This document shows positions 26,962-35,341 of a stretch of DNA of 64,000 nucleotides, one piece after another. The stretch covers positions 1-64,000 of the forward strand of contig NZ_PIQO01000003.1 in the NCBI RefSeq assembly GCF_002844575.1, written 5' to 3'. The stretch is from Heyndrickxia camelliae. GTDB taxonomy: Bacteria > Bacillota > Bacilli > Bacillales > Bacillaceae_C. Position 1 is the stretch's first letter, and every line of letters starts with the position of its first letter. Both the position numbers and the translations under genes were made by a program. The notes under the pieces were generated by a model, which worked only from the letters and a program-made list of their open reading frames with translations, made no database searches and was not told the origin of the DNA.

Positions 26962-26990
26962 ATATTATACCCCTATAGGTATATTGTCAA
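26962..26990 (-). promoter_or_regulatory. Sigma-A-type promoter of the rhodanese-like/cstR unit
   Basis: On the minus strand TTGACA (26985-26990) and TAATAT (26962-26967) are 17 bp apart; TATAAT two bases closer is the other reading. The spacer is almost entirely the CstR operator candidate, an arrangement expected for autorepression. Confidence 0.75.
26967..26982. promoter_or_regulatory. CstR operator candidate between -10 and -35
   Basis: ATACCC-CTAT-AGGTAT, five of six arm positions pairing; it lies within the spacer of the promoter for the cstR unit. Confidence 0.78.
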
Positions 26991-27155
26991 CGGAAATAAA
27001 TATTAATTTCTTTAATTTATTCTTAAGAAAGTACGGCTGTATACAGACTTGTTTATTATCTACTCTATCGATTTAAACCAAAATCGTCTTTTAAAAATCA
27101 GATAGTTCTATTCATCCTTATTCTTGTTAGTTGATTTCCCTTATACATCTTTCTA

Positions 27156-27180
27156 CCAAAAAGGACCGTTTACGCGGTCC
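27156..27180 (-). terminator. Terminator of the 64-aa protein gene
   Basis: GGACCG / CGGTCC stem overlapping the stop codon, with T5 on the minus strand. Confidence 0.75.
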
Positions 27181-27364
27181 ATCCAGGTTCATATTTATAA
27201 ATAACATCTCCATTCCTTTGAGCAATCCCCCTAAACTCTTTTTTATCCGATCTTTTCGCAAATTCTGATCTAAAAGTCAGGAAATCAGCCTGATTAACAT
27301 AAACTTCTTCTAATTGTCCATTTTTAAGTTGATTAAGTAGTTCTTTTGCTTCTTCTGATGTCAT
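27170..27364 (-). CDS. Conserved small Bacillaceae protein of unknown function
   Basis: A 64-aa acidic/basic soluble protein: helical start MTSEEAKELLNQLKNGQLEEVYV, then FLTFRSEFAKRSDKKEFRGIAQRNGDVIYKYEPGW. I have the impression of similar short proteins in other bacilli, but I cannot name the family. It has a AGAGGTAG ribosome binding site and its own terminator. It lies between the sulfur regulon and the cytochrome bd operon with no evident link to either. Confidence 0.65.
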   Translation of the reverse strand: MTSEEAKELLNQLKNGQLEEVYVNQADFLTFRSEFAKRSDKKEFRGIAQRNGDVIYKYEPGWTA

Positions 27365-27479
27365 TTATACTACCTCTTTTTCATGATGTAGTCTTAGGAA
27401 AGCTTAATCCAAAACTATATCTGTTATATCATTATATATATTTAATATAAGAATATTGTTTGTATATGTCCATAAAAAA

Positions 27480-27587
27480 CTACTCAATCTTATTCACTGG
27501 TCCATCTTTTAATGCTAAATAAAAGCTGATTATAATAGAAAGCGCAACAACAATAAAAGGTGCATAAAACATTAAGAAATTCTCCAT
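27480..27587 (-). CDS. cydS: CydS-like small subunit of cytochrome bd oxidase
   Basis: A 35-aa single-helix protein, MENFLMFYAPFIVVALSIII..., ending ALKDGPVNKIE. It is encoded 11 bp after cydB on the same strand, with GGGGGAG 5 nt upstream of the ATG. Size, position and the LMFYAPFIVVALS pattern match CydS of the Geobacillus bd oxidase, a third subunit that covers the heme-d/b595 region. It is short enough to be missed by gene finders. Confidence 0.85.
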   Translation of the reverse strand: MENFLMFYAPFIVVALSIIISFYLALKDGPVNKIE

Positions 27588-27598
27588 TTATACTCCCC

Positions 27599-28624
27599 CT
27601 AAACATGGTTTTTTTCTTTTCCCCGAACATAGTCTTTATCAAATAAAAATAGTTTAAGCACTAAGTATAGGGAAGGAATTAACAAGCAAAATCCTAAGAT
27701 AAAGGCAATGACCAGTGCTATTGCCATAGCTTCATTTGTAAATGAGTCATATAATGTAAGATGCGGATAAAGCAAGTATGGATAATGGGATACACCATAT
27801 GCGAAAAAGGCAAATGCAAATTGACCAACTAATAGAGCAAGTGCTGTACCGTAGTTACTGCGTTTCCAAATTAATCTGACGGTAATCAGAAACATGACCG
27901 CTGATATGACAAGTAAATACCAAACATCTACCATCCGATCAAAATGCGTCGGGTTATGCTTTCTGAGTTCAACCATTATTCCAATAACGGAAACTGCTAA
28001 TGGCCCTGCCCAAATTAATGCAAATTTCCTTAATAATCTCGTTGCACCTTCATCCTTTGCTTTATCAGCATACCAAGTTAAAAAGACAGCGGATATAAAA
28101 AGCACGGCCGAAATTGCCAGGACGACTATACTCCAAGTGAACGGACTTGTAAATAAAGCCCAATAATCTAATACCGGCTGTCCCTTCTTCATTGAGATAA
28201 ATCCTCCTTCGGAAATCGTTAAAACAACCGATAAAGCTGCGGGAATCACCAAACCAGCTGCACCATACATAAAGGAATACCCTTTATGTCCACGTGATCC
28301 ATAAGATTCAAAGGCATAATAGCTTCCACGTATCGCCAATAAAATAATTCCAATACTTACCGGCACCAGCAGAGTGGTTCCATAATAAAAGGCTGTTCTT
28401 GGGAAGAATCCCACGATACCGACAAAAAAGAAAACTAAAAACACATTGGTAATTTCCCATACTGGCGATAAATAACGTTGAATGATATGTGTTAAAATAT
28501 GCTGTCGGCCAGTGAGCAAACTATAAGCATTGAAAAAACCTGCACCAAAATCGATAGAAGCAATGATGACATAACCAAATAGGAACAGCCATAAAACCGA
28601 TATACCGAGAATCTCTAAATTCAT
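27599..28624 (-). CDS. cydB: Cytochrome bd-type ubiquinol/menaquinol oxidase subunit II
   Basis: A 341-aa membrane protein with eight or nine helices. Family landmarks are LFGYVIIASIDFGAGFFNAYS at the start, the WEITNVFLVFFFVGIVGFFPR loop and the closing YPYLLYPHLTLYDSFTNEA segment. It pairs with CydA to form a high-affinity quinol oxidase; in bacilli this branch (also called CbdB/YthB) may carry heme b instead of d. Its start overlaps the cydA stop by 4 nt (ATGA), and cydS follows. Confidence 0.93.
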   Translation of the reverse strand: MNLEILGISVLWLFLFGYVIIASIDFGAGFFNAYSLLTGRQHILTHIIQRYLSPVWEITNVFLVFFFVGIVGFFPRTAFYYGTTLLVPVSIGIILLAIRGSYYAFESYGSRGHKGYSFMYGAAGLVIPAALSVVLTISEGGFISMKKGQPVLDYWALFTSPFTWSIVVLAISAVLFISAVFLTWYADKAKDEGATRLLRKFALIWAGPLAVSVIGIMVELRKHNPTHFDRMVDVWYLLVISAVMFLITVRLIWKRSNYGTALALLVGQFAFAFFAYGVSHYPYLLYPHLTLYDSFTNEAMAIALVIAFILGFCLLIPSLYLVLKLFLFDKDYVRGKEKNHV

Positions 28625-29967
28625 GTAAAATCACCGCCCTTTTCAGCTTCACGATCTGCAATTTCTTGCTCAATAGGATTCTTTCGGAACATCCGCCCAA
28701 GTACAACAATACTGCCTATACCTAGAATGAGGTACAATAAACAGAAAAGAACGAGCATTAGATCCACATGTTCACTAGTTGTTGCTGCTTCAGCCACTTT
28801 CATGTATTTATATAATATCCAAGGTTGACGTCCAACTTCTGCTAGCCACCACCCTGCTTCAAGAGCAATAACCGTTAATGGTCCCCCGGCAACGATTAAC
28901 CATCGAAACCACCTGGAAGAAATGAAATTCCAGTTTTTATACTTACCAAAAACGTACACAGCGGATAATACAATCATAAATGTACCTATCATAACCATCG
29001 TATCAAAGAGATAATGTATATAAAGGGGAGGTGTTTCATCCCTTGGAAATTCATTTAAACCTGTTACTTCAGCAAATGGATTATTATGAGCTAAAATACT
29101 TAAAGCATATGGCACTTTAATTGCATACTTTATATTTTCACCATCTGTGACACCGAATAAAATGAGACTAGCACCTTTGTCTGTTTCGAAATGCCATTCC
29201 GCAGCTGCTAATTTTTCCGGTTGATATTTTACTAAATATTTTGCTGAAAAATCCCCAATCAATAAAGAGGCAAGTGAAAAAACTAACCCCAACTTCATAT
29301 ACAAAAATAATGATTTTTTGTGATAGAGATGAGGGGATCCTTTTAACATTCTAAAAGCTGCAATAGCAGCTAAAACAAATGCTGATGTCATATAGGCCGT
29401 AACAAGCACATGTCCCACTTTCGTTGGCATTGCAGGATTAAGCATTGCAAGAATAGGTTGTATATTTACTAATTGACCATTTACTACATCGAAGCCCTGT
29501 GGTGCATTCATAAAAGCATTTACAATCGTAATAAAAACAGCTGACATGGATGCTCCAATAGCAACTGGAATTAATAAAAGTAAATGTTTTTTCTGATTTT
29601 CAAAGCGGTCCCATGTATATAAATAAATTCCAAGGAAAATAGCCTCAAAGAAAAACGCAAAGGTCTCCATAAAAAGAGGTAATGCAATCACATTTCCTGC
29701 CAATTGCATGAAATTTGGCCATAATAAGGATAATTGCAAACCAATGGCTGTCCCTGTTACAACTCCTACTGCAACCGTAATAACAAACCCACGTGCCAGT
29801 CGTCTTGCTAATAAAATATAATGTTCGTCGTTTTTCTTAATACCCACCCACTGTGCAATCATGATCATCAACGGAATTCCGACACCGATAGTAGCGTAGA
29901 TGATGTGAAATGTTAAGGTGACTTCCGTTAAAACACGACTAAAAAATACAGCATTTCCGCTATCCAT
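28621..29967 (-). CDS. cydA: Cytochrome bd-type oxidase subunit I
   Basis: A 448-aa quinol oxidase subunit with about nine helices, carrying heme ligands: His in the N-terminal FHIIYATIGVG region, a central His (MPTKVGHVLVTAYM) and Met in the following helices. GRQPWILYKYMKVAEA is the typical C-terminal GRQPW motif. The Q-loop is short, as in Bacillus CydA/CbdA (E. coli is about 522 aa). ATG 29967 is preceded by AAGGAGG; the longer frame back to 30003 runs through the upstream small gene. It forms the operon small TM protein - cydA - cydB - cydS. Confidence 0.93.
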   Translation of the reverse strand: MDSGNAVFFSRVLTEVTLTFHIIYATIGVGIPLMIMIAQWVGIKKNDEHYILLARRLARGFVITVAVGVVTGTAIGLQLSLLWPNFMQLAGNVIALPLFMETFAFFFEAIFLGIYLYTWDRFENQKKHLLLLIPVAIGASMSAVFITIVNAFMNAPQGFDVVNGQLVNIQPILAMLNPAMPTKVGHVLVTAYMTSAFVLAAIAAFRMLKGSPHLYHKKSLFLYMKLGLVFSLASLLIGDFSAKYLVKYQPEKLAAAEWHFETDKGASLILFGVTDGENIKYAIKVPYALSILAHNNPFAEVTGLNEFPRDETPPLYIHYLFDTMVMIGTFMIVLSAVYVFGKYKNWNFISSRWFRWLIVAGGPLTVIALEAGWWLAEVGRQPWILYKYMKVAEAATTSEHVDLMLVLFCLLYLILGIGSIVVLGRMFRKNPIEQEIADREAEKGGDFT

Positions 29968-29980
29968 CAATAAATCCTCC

Positions 29981-30076
29981 TTAACTTGTGAATATATGAC
30001 CAATTATGGATAACAGCATAATACCAGCAACTATAAAGCTGACCCATATTAATTTCCTTTCTTGTCTTCTATACAT
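29981..30076 (-). CDS. 31-aa single-helix membrane protein upstream of cydA
   Basis: MYRRQERKLIWVSFIVAGIM and a further 11 residues ending GHIFTS: a basic N-terminus then one hydrophobic helix, so a cytoplasmic N-terminus is expected. AAAGGAGATGATGTA precedes the ATG, and the stop lies 14 bp before cydA, whose AAGGAGG begins at the stop codon. It is not CydS (that is after cydB) and I do not recognise it as CydX. It may be another small subunit or assembly factor of the oxidase. Confidence 0.7.
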   Translation of the reverse strand: MYRRQERKLIWVSFIVAGIMLLSIIGHIFTS

Positions 30077-30729
30077 TACATCATCTCCTTTCCTATATAT
30101 TACCCTCATAAATTTTATTTCTAATGATAATTAATGACGATTTAATAACGTATTTTTGAGAAAAATGTGATAAAGGAATGATCAATACAGATGCATTATA
30201 AATAGTATAATTAGATTTCAGATATGATATGCAAGCGAGCTTATCCTTTTATAATTCCACCCAGTATTTTATATAAAAGAATACCTTTAACCTAATCAGA
30301 GGAGACAAAAAAGCACCTAATCCACCGGTCCCCTGTATTCTAGTTGGGACCTGTAGTTTAATAGTGCTTGAACGCATATATAATCGAATCAAGAGGTGTA
30401 TCGATTTACAATTTGTATTACTTAAGAATTGGGCATAGATGCTCTACTGTGGGAGTTGAATCATTTTGCTTTAGTGAGGAATAGAATCAAAGGATTGGAT
30501 GAAGCCCTTATCATGGCAGTTTCCCTTATCATTCATGCTTGTGGTAATACCTTTTTCTTTGCTAGATATGAAGAATAGACTGACTGCTGGTCATTTTGAA
30601 GTATTTTTCCTATTTTCTTTCGTAGCTATACAAAATCTCTTTGAATCTATTACTAAATTTATTTCTGGTACTAAGTTGTGAAAAATATCTTCTCTCTTCG
30701 GCTGTGACTTTAAACGAACAAGACGAACC
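30077..30729. other. Intergenic stretch with a structured element and gene debris
   Basis: No intact gene. It contains the hairpin at 30306-30371 and, toward 30500-30730, broken frames that may be the lost second half of the MFS relic to the right. Confidence 0.4.
30306..30371 (-). terminator. Compound hairpin, possible terminator
   Basis: On the minus strand AAGCAC pairs with GTGCTT, followed by TTTTT; inside it GGTCCC pairs with GGGACC. No intact gene ends just upstream on that strand, so it may be a leftover of the MFS relic or a repeated element. Confidence 0.45.
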
Positions 30730-31059
30730 TCATGTTTGGGATTGCGGTAATAGTAGGAAACAAGAAAATATTGCTACTAGATCAATGCTTGCAGTTGCAA
30801 AGAAATGTGTCCATGTTCCAAACTTGGCAAGTAATCCACCTAAGCCGGGACCATCAATAAATCCAGATGACATCGATTCACCGTGAAAAGACTTCGCTTT
30901 CACTCTCTGTTTTTCCCTGGTAATGTCTATAACATATAGCATAATAGACGGGACCAAAGTAGCAGATCCCATCCCACCAATTAAACGTACAACCAATAAA
31001 AGTAAAAAATGATTCGCAGTTGCGGCTACTAAGTTGGAAATGGCGAAAAAGCAATGCAA
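30730..31059 (-). pseudogene. Truncated MFS multidrug transporter relic
   Basis: A 109-codon fragment that covers roughly helices 3-6 of a Blt/NorA-like major facilitator: LLLLVVRLIGGMGSATLVPSIMLYVIDIT, then GFIDGPGLGGLLAKFGTWTHFFATASI and LLPQ. The N-terminal two helices and the whole second half are missing; broken frames continue to about 30500. No ribosome binding site was seen. Confidence 0.75.
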
Positions 31060-31182
31060 GCAACTATCAACGGCTTATAACAGTATGTTGAATAATAATA
31101 ATGGAAATGTAGATTTTGTTGGCATCGATTTTTCTCCTCTATGATTCGAAAGAAAAAATAGATATTACTTCGTTAATTTTCT

Positions 31183-32406
31183 TTATTCAAGAGAACCTGA
31201 TACAATGTTTCCTTTGAACATCGTGGCTATTCGTTTTGATCTCCTCGCAATTGTTTCTGCGGAACAGGATGCATCCACCACAACCATATTTGCTTCATCT
31301 CCCACTTTTGGCCAAATTTGTTTTCCCTCTAAGTTTAGCGGAGTTTTACCTCCTGTAATAAAGTAAAGTGTTTGGGCCAGTGCTCTTTCATTACTCCATC
31401 CGGAAATCTCAGCTAAACGCCCCCCACGTTCTAATACATCTCCATTACCAAATGGTGACCAAACATCAAAGATATTATCACAGCCAACGGCAACGGACAC
31501 GCCTTTTCTGTGTAATAAGCCAACGGGTGGAAACTTTCTTCCAAGAGGGACACTGGTAATGATGGTGATCCCAGCATCCTCCAATATTTCTGCCATCGCT
31601 TCTGCTTGTACTTCAGAGATATCGCCCAGACCAAACGCATGGCTAATAGCAACCTTACCTTGGAGACCCGCTTCTTTAGTTAATTTTGCCAAGCGTTTCA
31701 TCGTAAATATTCCTAAATGATCCGCATCATGTAAATGTAAGTCAATTCCTACATTTCCATCCACCGCGAGTTCAACCATTTCTTGTAAGGATGCTTCAAT
31801 ATCACCATCTACTGTTGCTGGATCGACACCGCCAACAAAATTTGCCCCTTGGCGCACGGCTTCTCGTACCAATTCTTTTGCGTTCGATAGTAATAAACCA
31901 TGCTGTGGGAATGCAACAATTTCATAGGACAACTTTCCTTCAAATGTTTGTAATGCTTTTTGAACTTCTTCTAAATTTTTCAATCCAACTTCCGGGTATA
32001 GATCCACATGTGTACGTACATGAGTAACCCCGGATTTCAAATATATATCTAATAGTTTTTCTGCCCGTTCTTGCGTAGATGTTTCTAGTGTAGGCAGAAC
32101 TGTTTTTTCTGTTTCAAAGCGGCCAAATATATTTTTTACAGGTGTTACAGCACGCCATCTATCCCCAAGCAATGTTTTATCCAAATGGCAATGCTTTTCA
32201 ACGAATGAAGGAAGAACCAGCAAATGTTTTGCATCCTTTTTTGGTAAATCATCTGTAAGGATTTCATCAGCGGAAATAATTTGTTCAATCTTCCCATTCT
32301 TTATTAATAAATGGAAAAATTCAGTCTTCGTCCCTGTTACGATGCCATTATCGAATTGAAAGCCCGTCTCTAATCCTGCATTTGTTAACCAAAAATTAGA
32401 ATTCAT
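31183..32406 (-). CDS. Amidohydrolase, cytosine-deaminase-like (paralog 1)
   Basis: A 407-aa metal-dependent hydrolase of the CodA-like branch of the amidohydrolase superfamily. Metal ligands are His-x-His in VEKHCHLDKT, the second-barrel HLHDADH, SHAFG and the Asp in GCDNIFD. A small beta-sandwich formed by the N- and C-termini frames the barrel. Likely reactions are deamination or hydrolysis of a pyrimidine, pterin or similar cyclic amide. It is 24 bp after a paralog with very similar architecture and near a guanine-deaminase-like gene, suggesting heterocycle salvage. Substrate unknown. Confidence 0.85.
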   Translation of the reverse strand: MNSNFWLTNAGLETGFQFDNGIVTGTKTEFFHLLIKNGKIEQIISADEILTDDLPKKDAKHLLVLPSFVEKHCHLDKTLLGDRWRAVTPVKNIFGRFETEKTVLPTLETSTQERAEKLLDIYLKSGVTHVRTHVDLYPEVGLKNLEEVQKALQTFEGKLSYEIVAFPQHGLLLSNAKELVREAVRQGANFVGGVDPATVDGDIEASLQEMVELAVDGNVGIDLHLHDADHLGIFTMKRLAKLTKEAGLQGKVAISHAFGLGDISEVQAEAMAEILEDAGITIITSVPLGRKFPPVGLLHRKGVSVAVGCDNIFDVWSPFGNGDVLERGGRLAEISGWSNERALAQTLYFITGGKTPLNLEGKQIWPKVGDEANMVVVDASCSAETIARRSKRIATMFKGNIVSGSLE

Positions 32407-32430
32407 ATTAATCTTTCCTTTCTTTTCCTA

Positions 32431-33657
32431 TTATGTAAGTGCTCCGTAAACAACTTTTCCATTAAATATAACAGCTTTTCTTTCTGCTCTTCTGGCAACT
32501 GCCTCAGCAGAGCAACTCGCATCAACTAGAACAAGATTCGCATTATCCCCTACATTTGGCCATATACTTTTTCCTTCTTTATTTAACGGTGTTACGCCGC
32601 CCGTAATATATCCTAAGGTTTGTCCAAGCGAACGTTCATCACTTAAACCAAAACGCTCCGCTAACGTACCTGCCTTTTCCAGACTATCTCCTTTACCAAA
32701 TGGTGACCAATGATCAGTAATACTATCATCCCCTAAGGAGATGCTTACCCCTTTGCTTTGTAAAAGCGGAATTGGTATTGTCCTCCCAATGGGAACAGAT
32801 GATGTAATGGAAATACCTTGATGTGACAGTATCTCTGCCACTTCACTGGCTTCTTTGGTAGAGATATCAGCAAAAGCTAAAGCATGGCTAATTGTTACTC
32901 TACCTTGCCATCCTGCTTCTTCTGTTAGAGCTGCTAAACGTTTGAATGTAAAAATTCCAAGATGTCCAGGATCGTGGATATGAAGGTCAACATTTGCATT
33001 CGCTTCGACAGCCAGTTCCATTACCATATGTAATGATTTTTCTATATTATCGTCTACTGTTGCAGGGTCAACACCACCGACTAATGAGGCTCCCATGCGC
33101 AATGCTTCTCTAACATAAGTGACAGATTTGCTGCGCAATAAACCGTGTTGCGGGAATGCTACAATTTCGACAGATACTTTGTCCTTATATGTTTCCACTG
33201 CGCTTAAAACGGCTTCTAAATTTTTCAAACCAATGAAAGGATCCACATTACAATGTGTACGAATATGAGTGGAACCTGAACTCAGCACTAAGTCTAGCAG
33301 TTTTTTGGCTCTTTCCTCCGCGCCTGGCAATAAACGAGGAAGCAAATCTTCCTCTTCCTCCAGCCTGGTCAAAAGACCCTTTGTAGGGATGGATGGTGCT
33401 TTCCAAGGTCCTCCATAATACGTTTTATCGATATGGATATGCATATCTCTAAATGATGGAAGCAGTAAATAATTATGGGCCTCTCGCTTAGGTAAATTGG
33501 TTTCAATCGGTCTATCCGCCTTGACTAACTCTATTATTTTTCCTTTTTCAATCCTCAAATGAAATGGCTCTGTTTTTGTTCCCGTAACTATGCCATTTTC
33601 ATAGTGGTAGCCAGTTTCTAATCTGGCATTCGTTAACCAGAATGCATTATCTAGCAA
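32431..33657 (-). CDS. Amidohydrolase, cytosine-deaminase-like (paralog 2)
   Basis: A 408-aa paralog of the next gene, colinear over its full length (both begin NAFWLTNARLETG or NFWLTNAGLETG and share SCSAEAVARRAERKA-type ends). Ligands: DMHIHIDKT, HIHDPGH, SHALAFADIS and GDDSITD. It starts at a TTG, 7 nt after GGGGAG. The tandem pair probably arose by duplication and diverged in the loop after the first His-x-His (YYGGPW against LLGDRW), so substrates may differ. Confidence 0.85.
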   Translation of the reverse strand: MLDNAFWLTNARLETGYHYENGIVTGTKTEPFHLRIEKGKIIELVKADRPIETNLPKREAHNYLLLPSFRDMHIHIDKTYYGGPWKAPSIPTKGLLTRLEEEEDLLPRLLPGAEERAKKLLDLVLSSGSTHIRTHCNVDPFIGLKNLEAVLSAVETYKDKVSVEIVAFPQHGLLRSKSVTYVREALRMGASLVGGVDPATVDDNIEKSLHMVMELAVEANANVDLHIHDPGHLGIFTFKRLAALTEEAGWQGRVTISHALAFADISTKEASEVAEILSHQGISITSSVPIGRTIPIPLLQSKGVSISLGDDSITDHWSPFGKGDSLEKAGTLAERFGLSDERSLGQTLGYITGGVTPLNKEGKSIWPNVGDNANLVLVDASCSAEAVARRAERKAVIFNGKVVYGALT

Positions 33658-33729
33658 TACTTTTCTCCCCCATCGTTTAAGTAATTTTTCAGAGCGTATT
33701 CAACCTCTCTTCACTCAAACAATTACCGT

Positions 33730-34197
33730 TTATGTTTCATTCAGCTCGCTCCATCGTTGATACACTTTAATACTATCTTCATTTTTAATCTGTACCATAG
33801 GTAATCTGCGTTCTTCGATTGGTTTACTATATTCATCATAGAAGGTATTTAATTCAAAATACTTCCGATTATCTTTGTAGTAAGGGGCATAATCCTCTCG
33901 TGTTGTAATATAAATAACTTTTTTAGGACTGCAATAATAGAGGGATCCCAAACACATTGGACATGGGCTTGCAAGGATATAGATTTCACAATCAGTTAAA
34001 TGTTCTGTTTGCAATTTTTTACTTGCCTCTCTAATTGCGAGTATTTCTGCATGAGCCGTCGGATCATGCGTTTGTACAACTAGATTCGGACTTTCAGCAA
34101 TAATTTCTCCATTCCTAACTATGACAGTAGCAAATGGCCGTCCCCCTTCTTCAACATTTTTAAGTGCTAATTCTATGGTGCGTTTTACAAAATCCAA
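33730..34197 (-). CDS. Nucleoside/nucleobase deaminase, guanine-deaminase-like
   Basis: A 155-aa zinc deaminase of the cytidine-deaminase fold. Zinc ligands and the catalytic Glu are in PTAHAEILAIR, and the two Cys ligands in SPCPMCLGSLYY. The tail with EDYAPYYKDNRKYFELNTFY resembles GuaD-type enzymes, in which the C-terminus closes the active site. I chose the TTG at 34197 (8 nt after GAGG) over a GTG that overlaps the ribosome binding site. It heads a three-gene unit with the two amidohydrolases. Confidence 0.85.
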   Translation of the reverse strand: MDFVKRTIELALKNVEEGGRPFATVIVRNGEIIAESPNLVVQTHDPTAHAEILAIREASKKLQTEHLTDCEIYILASPCPMCLGSLYYCSPKKVIYITTREDYAPYYKDNRKYFELNTFYDEYSKPIEERRLPMVQIKNEDSIKVYQRWSELNET

Positions 34198-34322
34198 AAA
34201 AATCACCTCATATTAATGTTTTAGGAATATCATGAAATAAGAGCTAAACAACTAGAATTACCATCTTATCTATCTTTATGTCGCCATCTATTTTATTCAT
34301 ATTTGATATCTGGTGAGTTAGT

Positions 34323-35024
34323 TTATAAATCTTTTAATATTTTTTCGATTTTTTTATATCCACGTGATAGCGCATGTTCCAAAGGAGTCATTCCCTCTTT
34401 GTCACCAATATTACTATCAGCCCCGTGTTCTACTAACAATTGTACAATCTTTTGATGCTTCTCTCCTCCGTCACCCAAAATAACCGCATCCATTAACGCT
34501 GTCCAATGTAAATTATTGATATGATTAACATCAATATCAGAATTCATGAGGAGTTCCTTAACCACTTCAACATGTCCACGTTCTGAAGCTGGTATAAGAG
34601 CTGTTCCTCCAAACCGGTTTGTAAGTTTCGTGTCAGCACCAGCTTCAATGGCAAGTTTTACGATTGGGAGTATTCCTTCTGCTCCTGCGTATAAAAGCAC
34701 ATTATTTAAATTATTGTCGCGAATATTAATATCCGCACCATTTTCAATAAGTGCCTTTACCGTATCTACTTTATTGTTTTTAGTCGCTGCTAAGACGGCA
34801 GTTCTCCCACTTTTATCTGTTGCATTAACCTTGGCACCATCTTTTAGAAGTTTCAAAACGGTTTTCGTATCGCCTCTTTCCGCGGATAAAATAAGTGCGT
34901 GATTCATTACATTCACCTTCTTTCCTTTCCATTGTGTTTCTTTTGATAAACTTGATGTAGTATTGGGAAATTCATGACAACCTGTCAAAAATACAACAAC
35001 TAAAATCAAGAAGAAACGATACAT
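34323..35024 (-). CDS. Ankyrin-repeat lipoprotein
   Basis: A 233-aa protein with a lipoprotein signal (MYRFFLILVVVFLTGC, lipidation at the Cys) followed by five to six ankyrin repeats. Clear repeat cores are DKSGRTAVLAATKNNKVDTV, NRFGGTALIPASERGHVEVV, NNLHWTALMDAVILGDGGEK and DKEGMTPLEHALSRGYKKIE. It should act as a protein-binding module outside the membrane. The ATG at 35024 has GGAG 8 nt upstream. It faces the LysR gene divergently; a link to the deaminase unit is not proven. Confidence 0.88.
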   Translation of the reverse strand: MYRFFLILVVVFLTGCHEFPNTTSSLSKETQWKGKKVNVMNHALILSAERGDTKTVLKLLKDGAKVNATDKSGRTAVLAATKNNKVDTVKALIENGADINIRDNNLNNVLLYAGAEGILPIVKLAIEAGADTKLTNRFGGTALIPASERGHVEVVKELLMNSDIDVNHINNLHWTALMDAVILGDGGEKHQKIVQLLVEHGADSNIGDKEGMTPLEHALSRGYKKIEKILKDL

Positions 35025-35124
35025 CAGCATTGCTCCTTTTCCCATCTGTACAAATATGCTAACATAGGGAAAGTCATATGAAAAATATAAAAAAAATTAA
35101 TTTTGCTTAAGTTTTTCATATAAT

Positions 35125-35320
35125 AAGAACAAAGCAAAAGCGCCTTGCTCATCAGGGTACGGATGAGAGAAATTAGTTCATCCATTTTCACCAAGTAAAA
35201 ATTTGTAGTTTCATTTTTTCTGATGTGACTTATCGTAGGGAGGAAACGGAGAAATCCGAAAGATGATAGGCTGCTTGTCCTAGAAAAGGACATGACTGAT
35301 AAAAAAGCTTATATATGTTT
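35125..35320. repeat. Possible interspersed intergenic repeat upstream of the LysR gene
   Basis: The stretch opens with AAGCGCCTTGCTCATC and ends near TGTCCTAGAAAAGGACATGA, with two short hairpins (GGATGA/TCATCC and TGTCCT/AGGACA). From memory, very similar blocks are repeated between genes in several bacilli. Only one copy is in this window, so this rests on recall. Confidence 0.35.
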
Positions 35321-35341
35321 TAAAAGAGGAGGCATTTCCAT

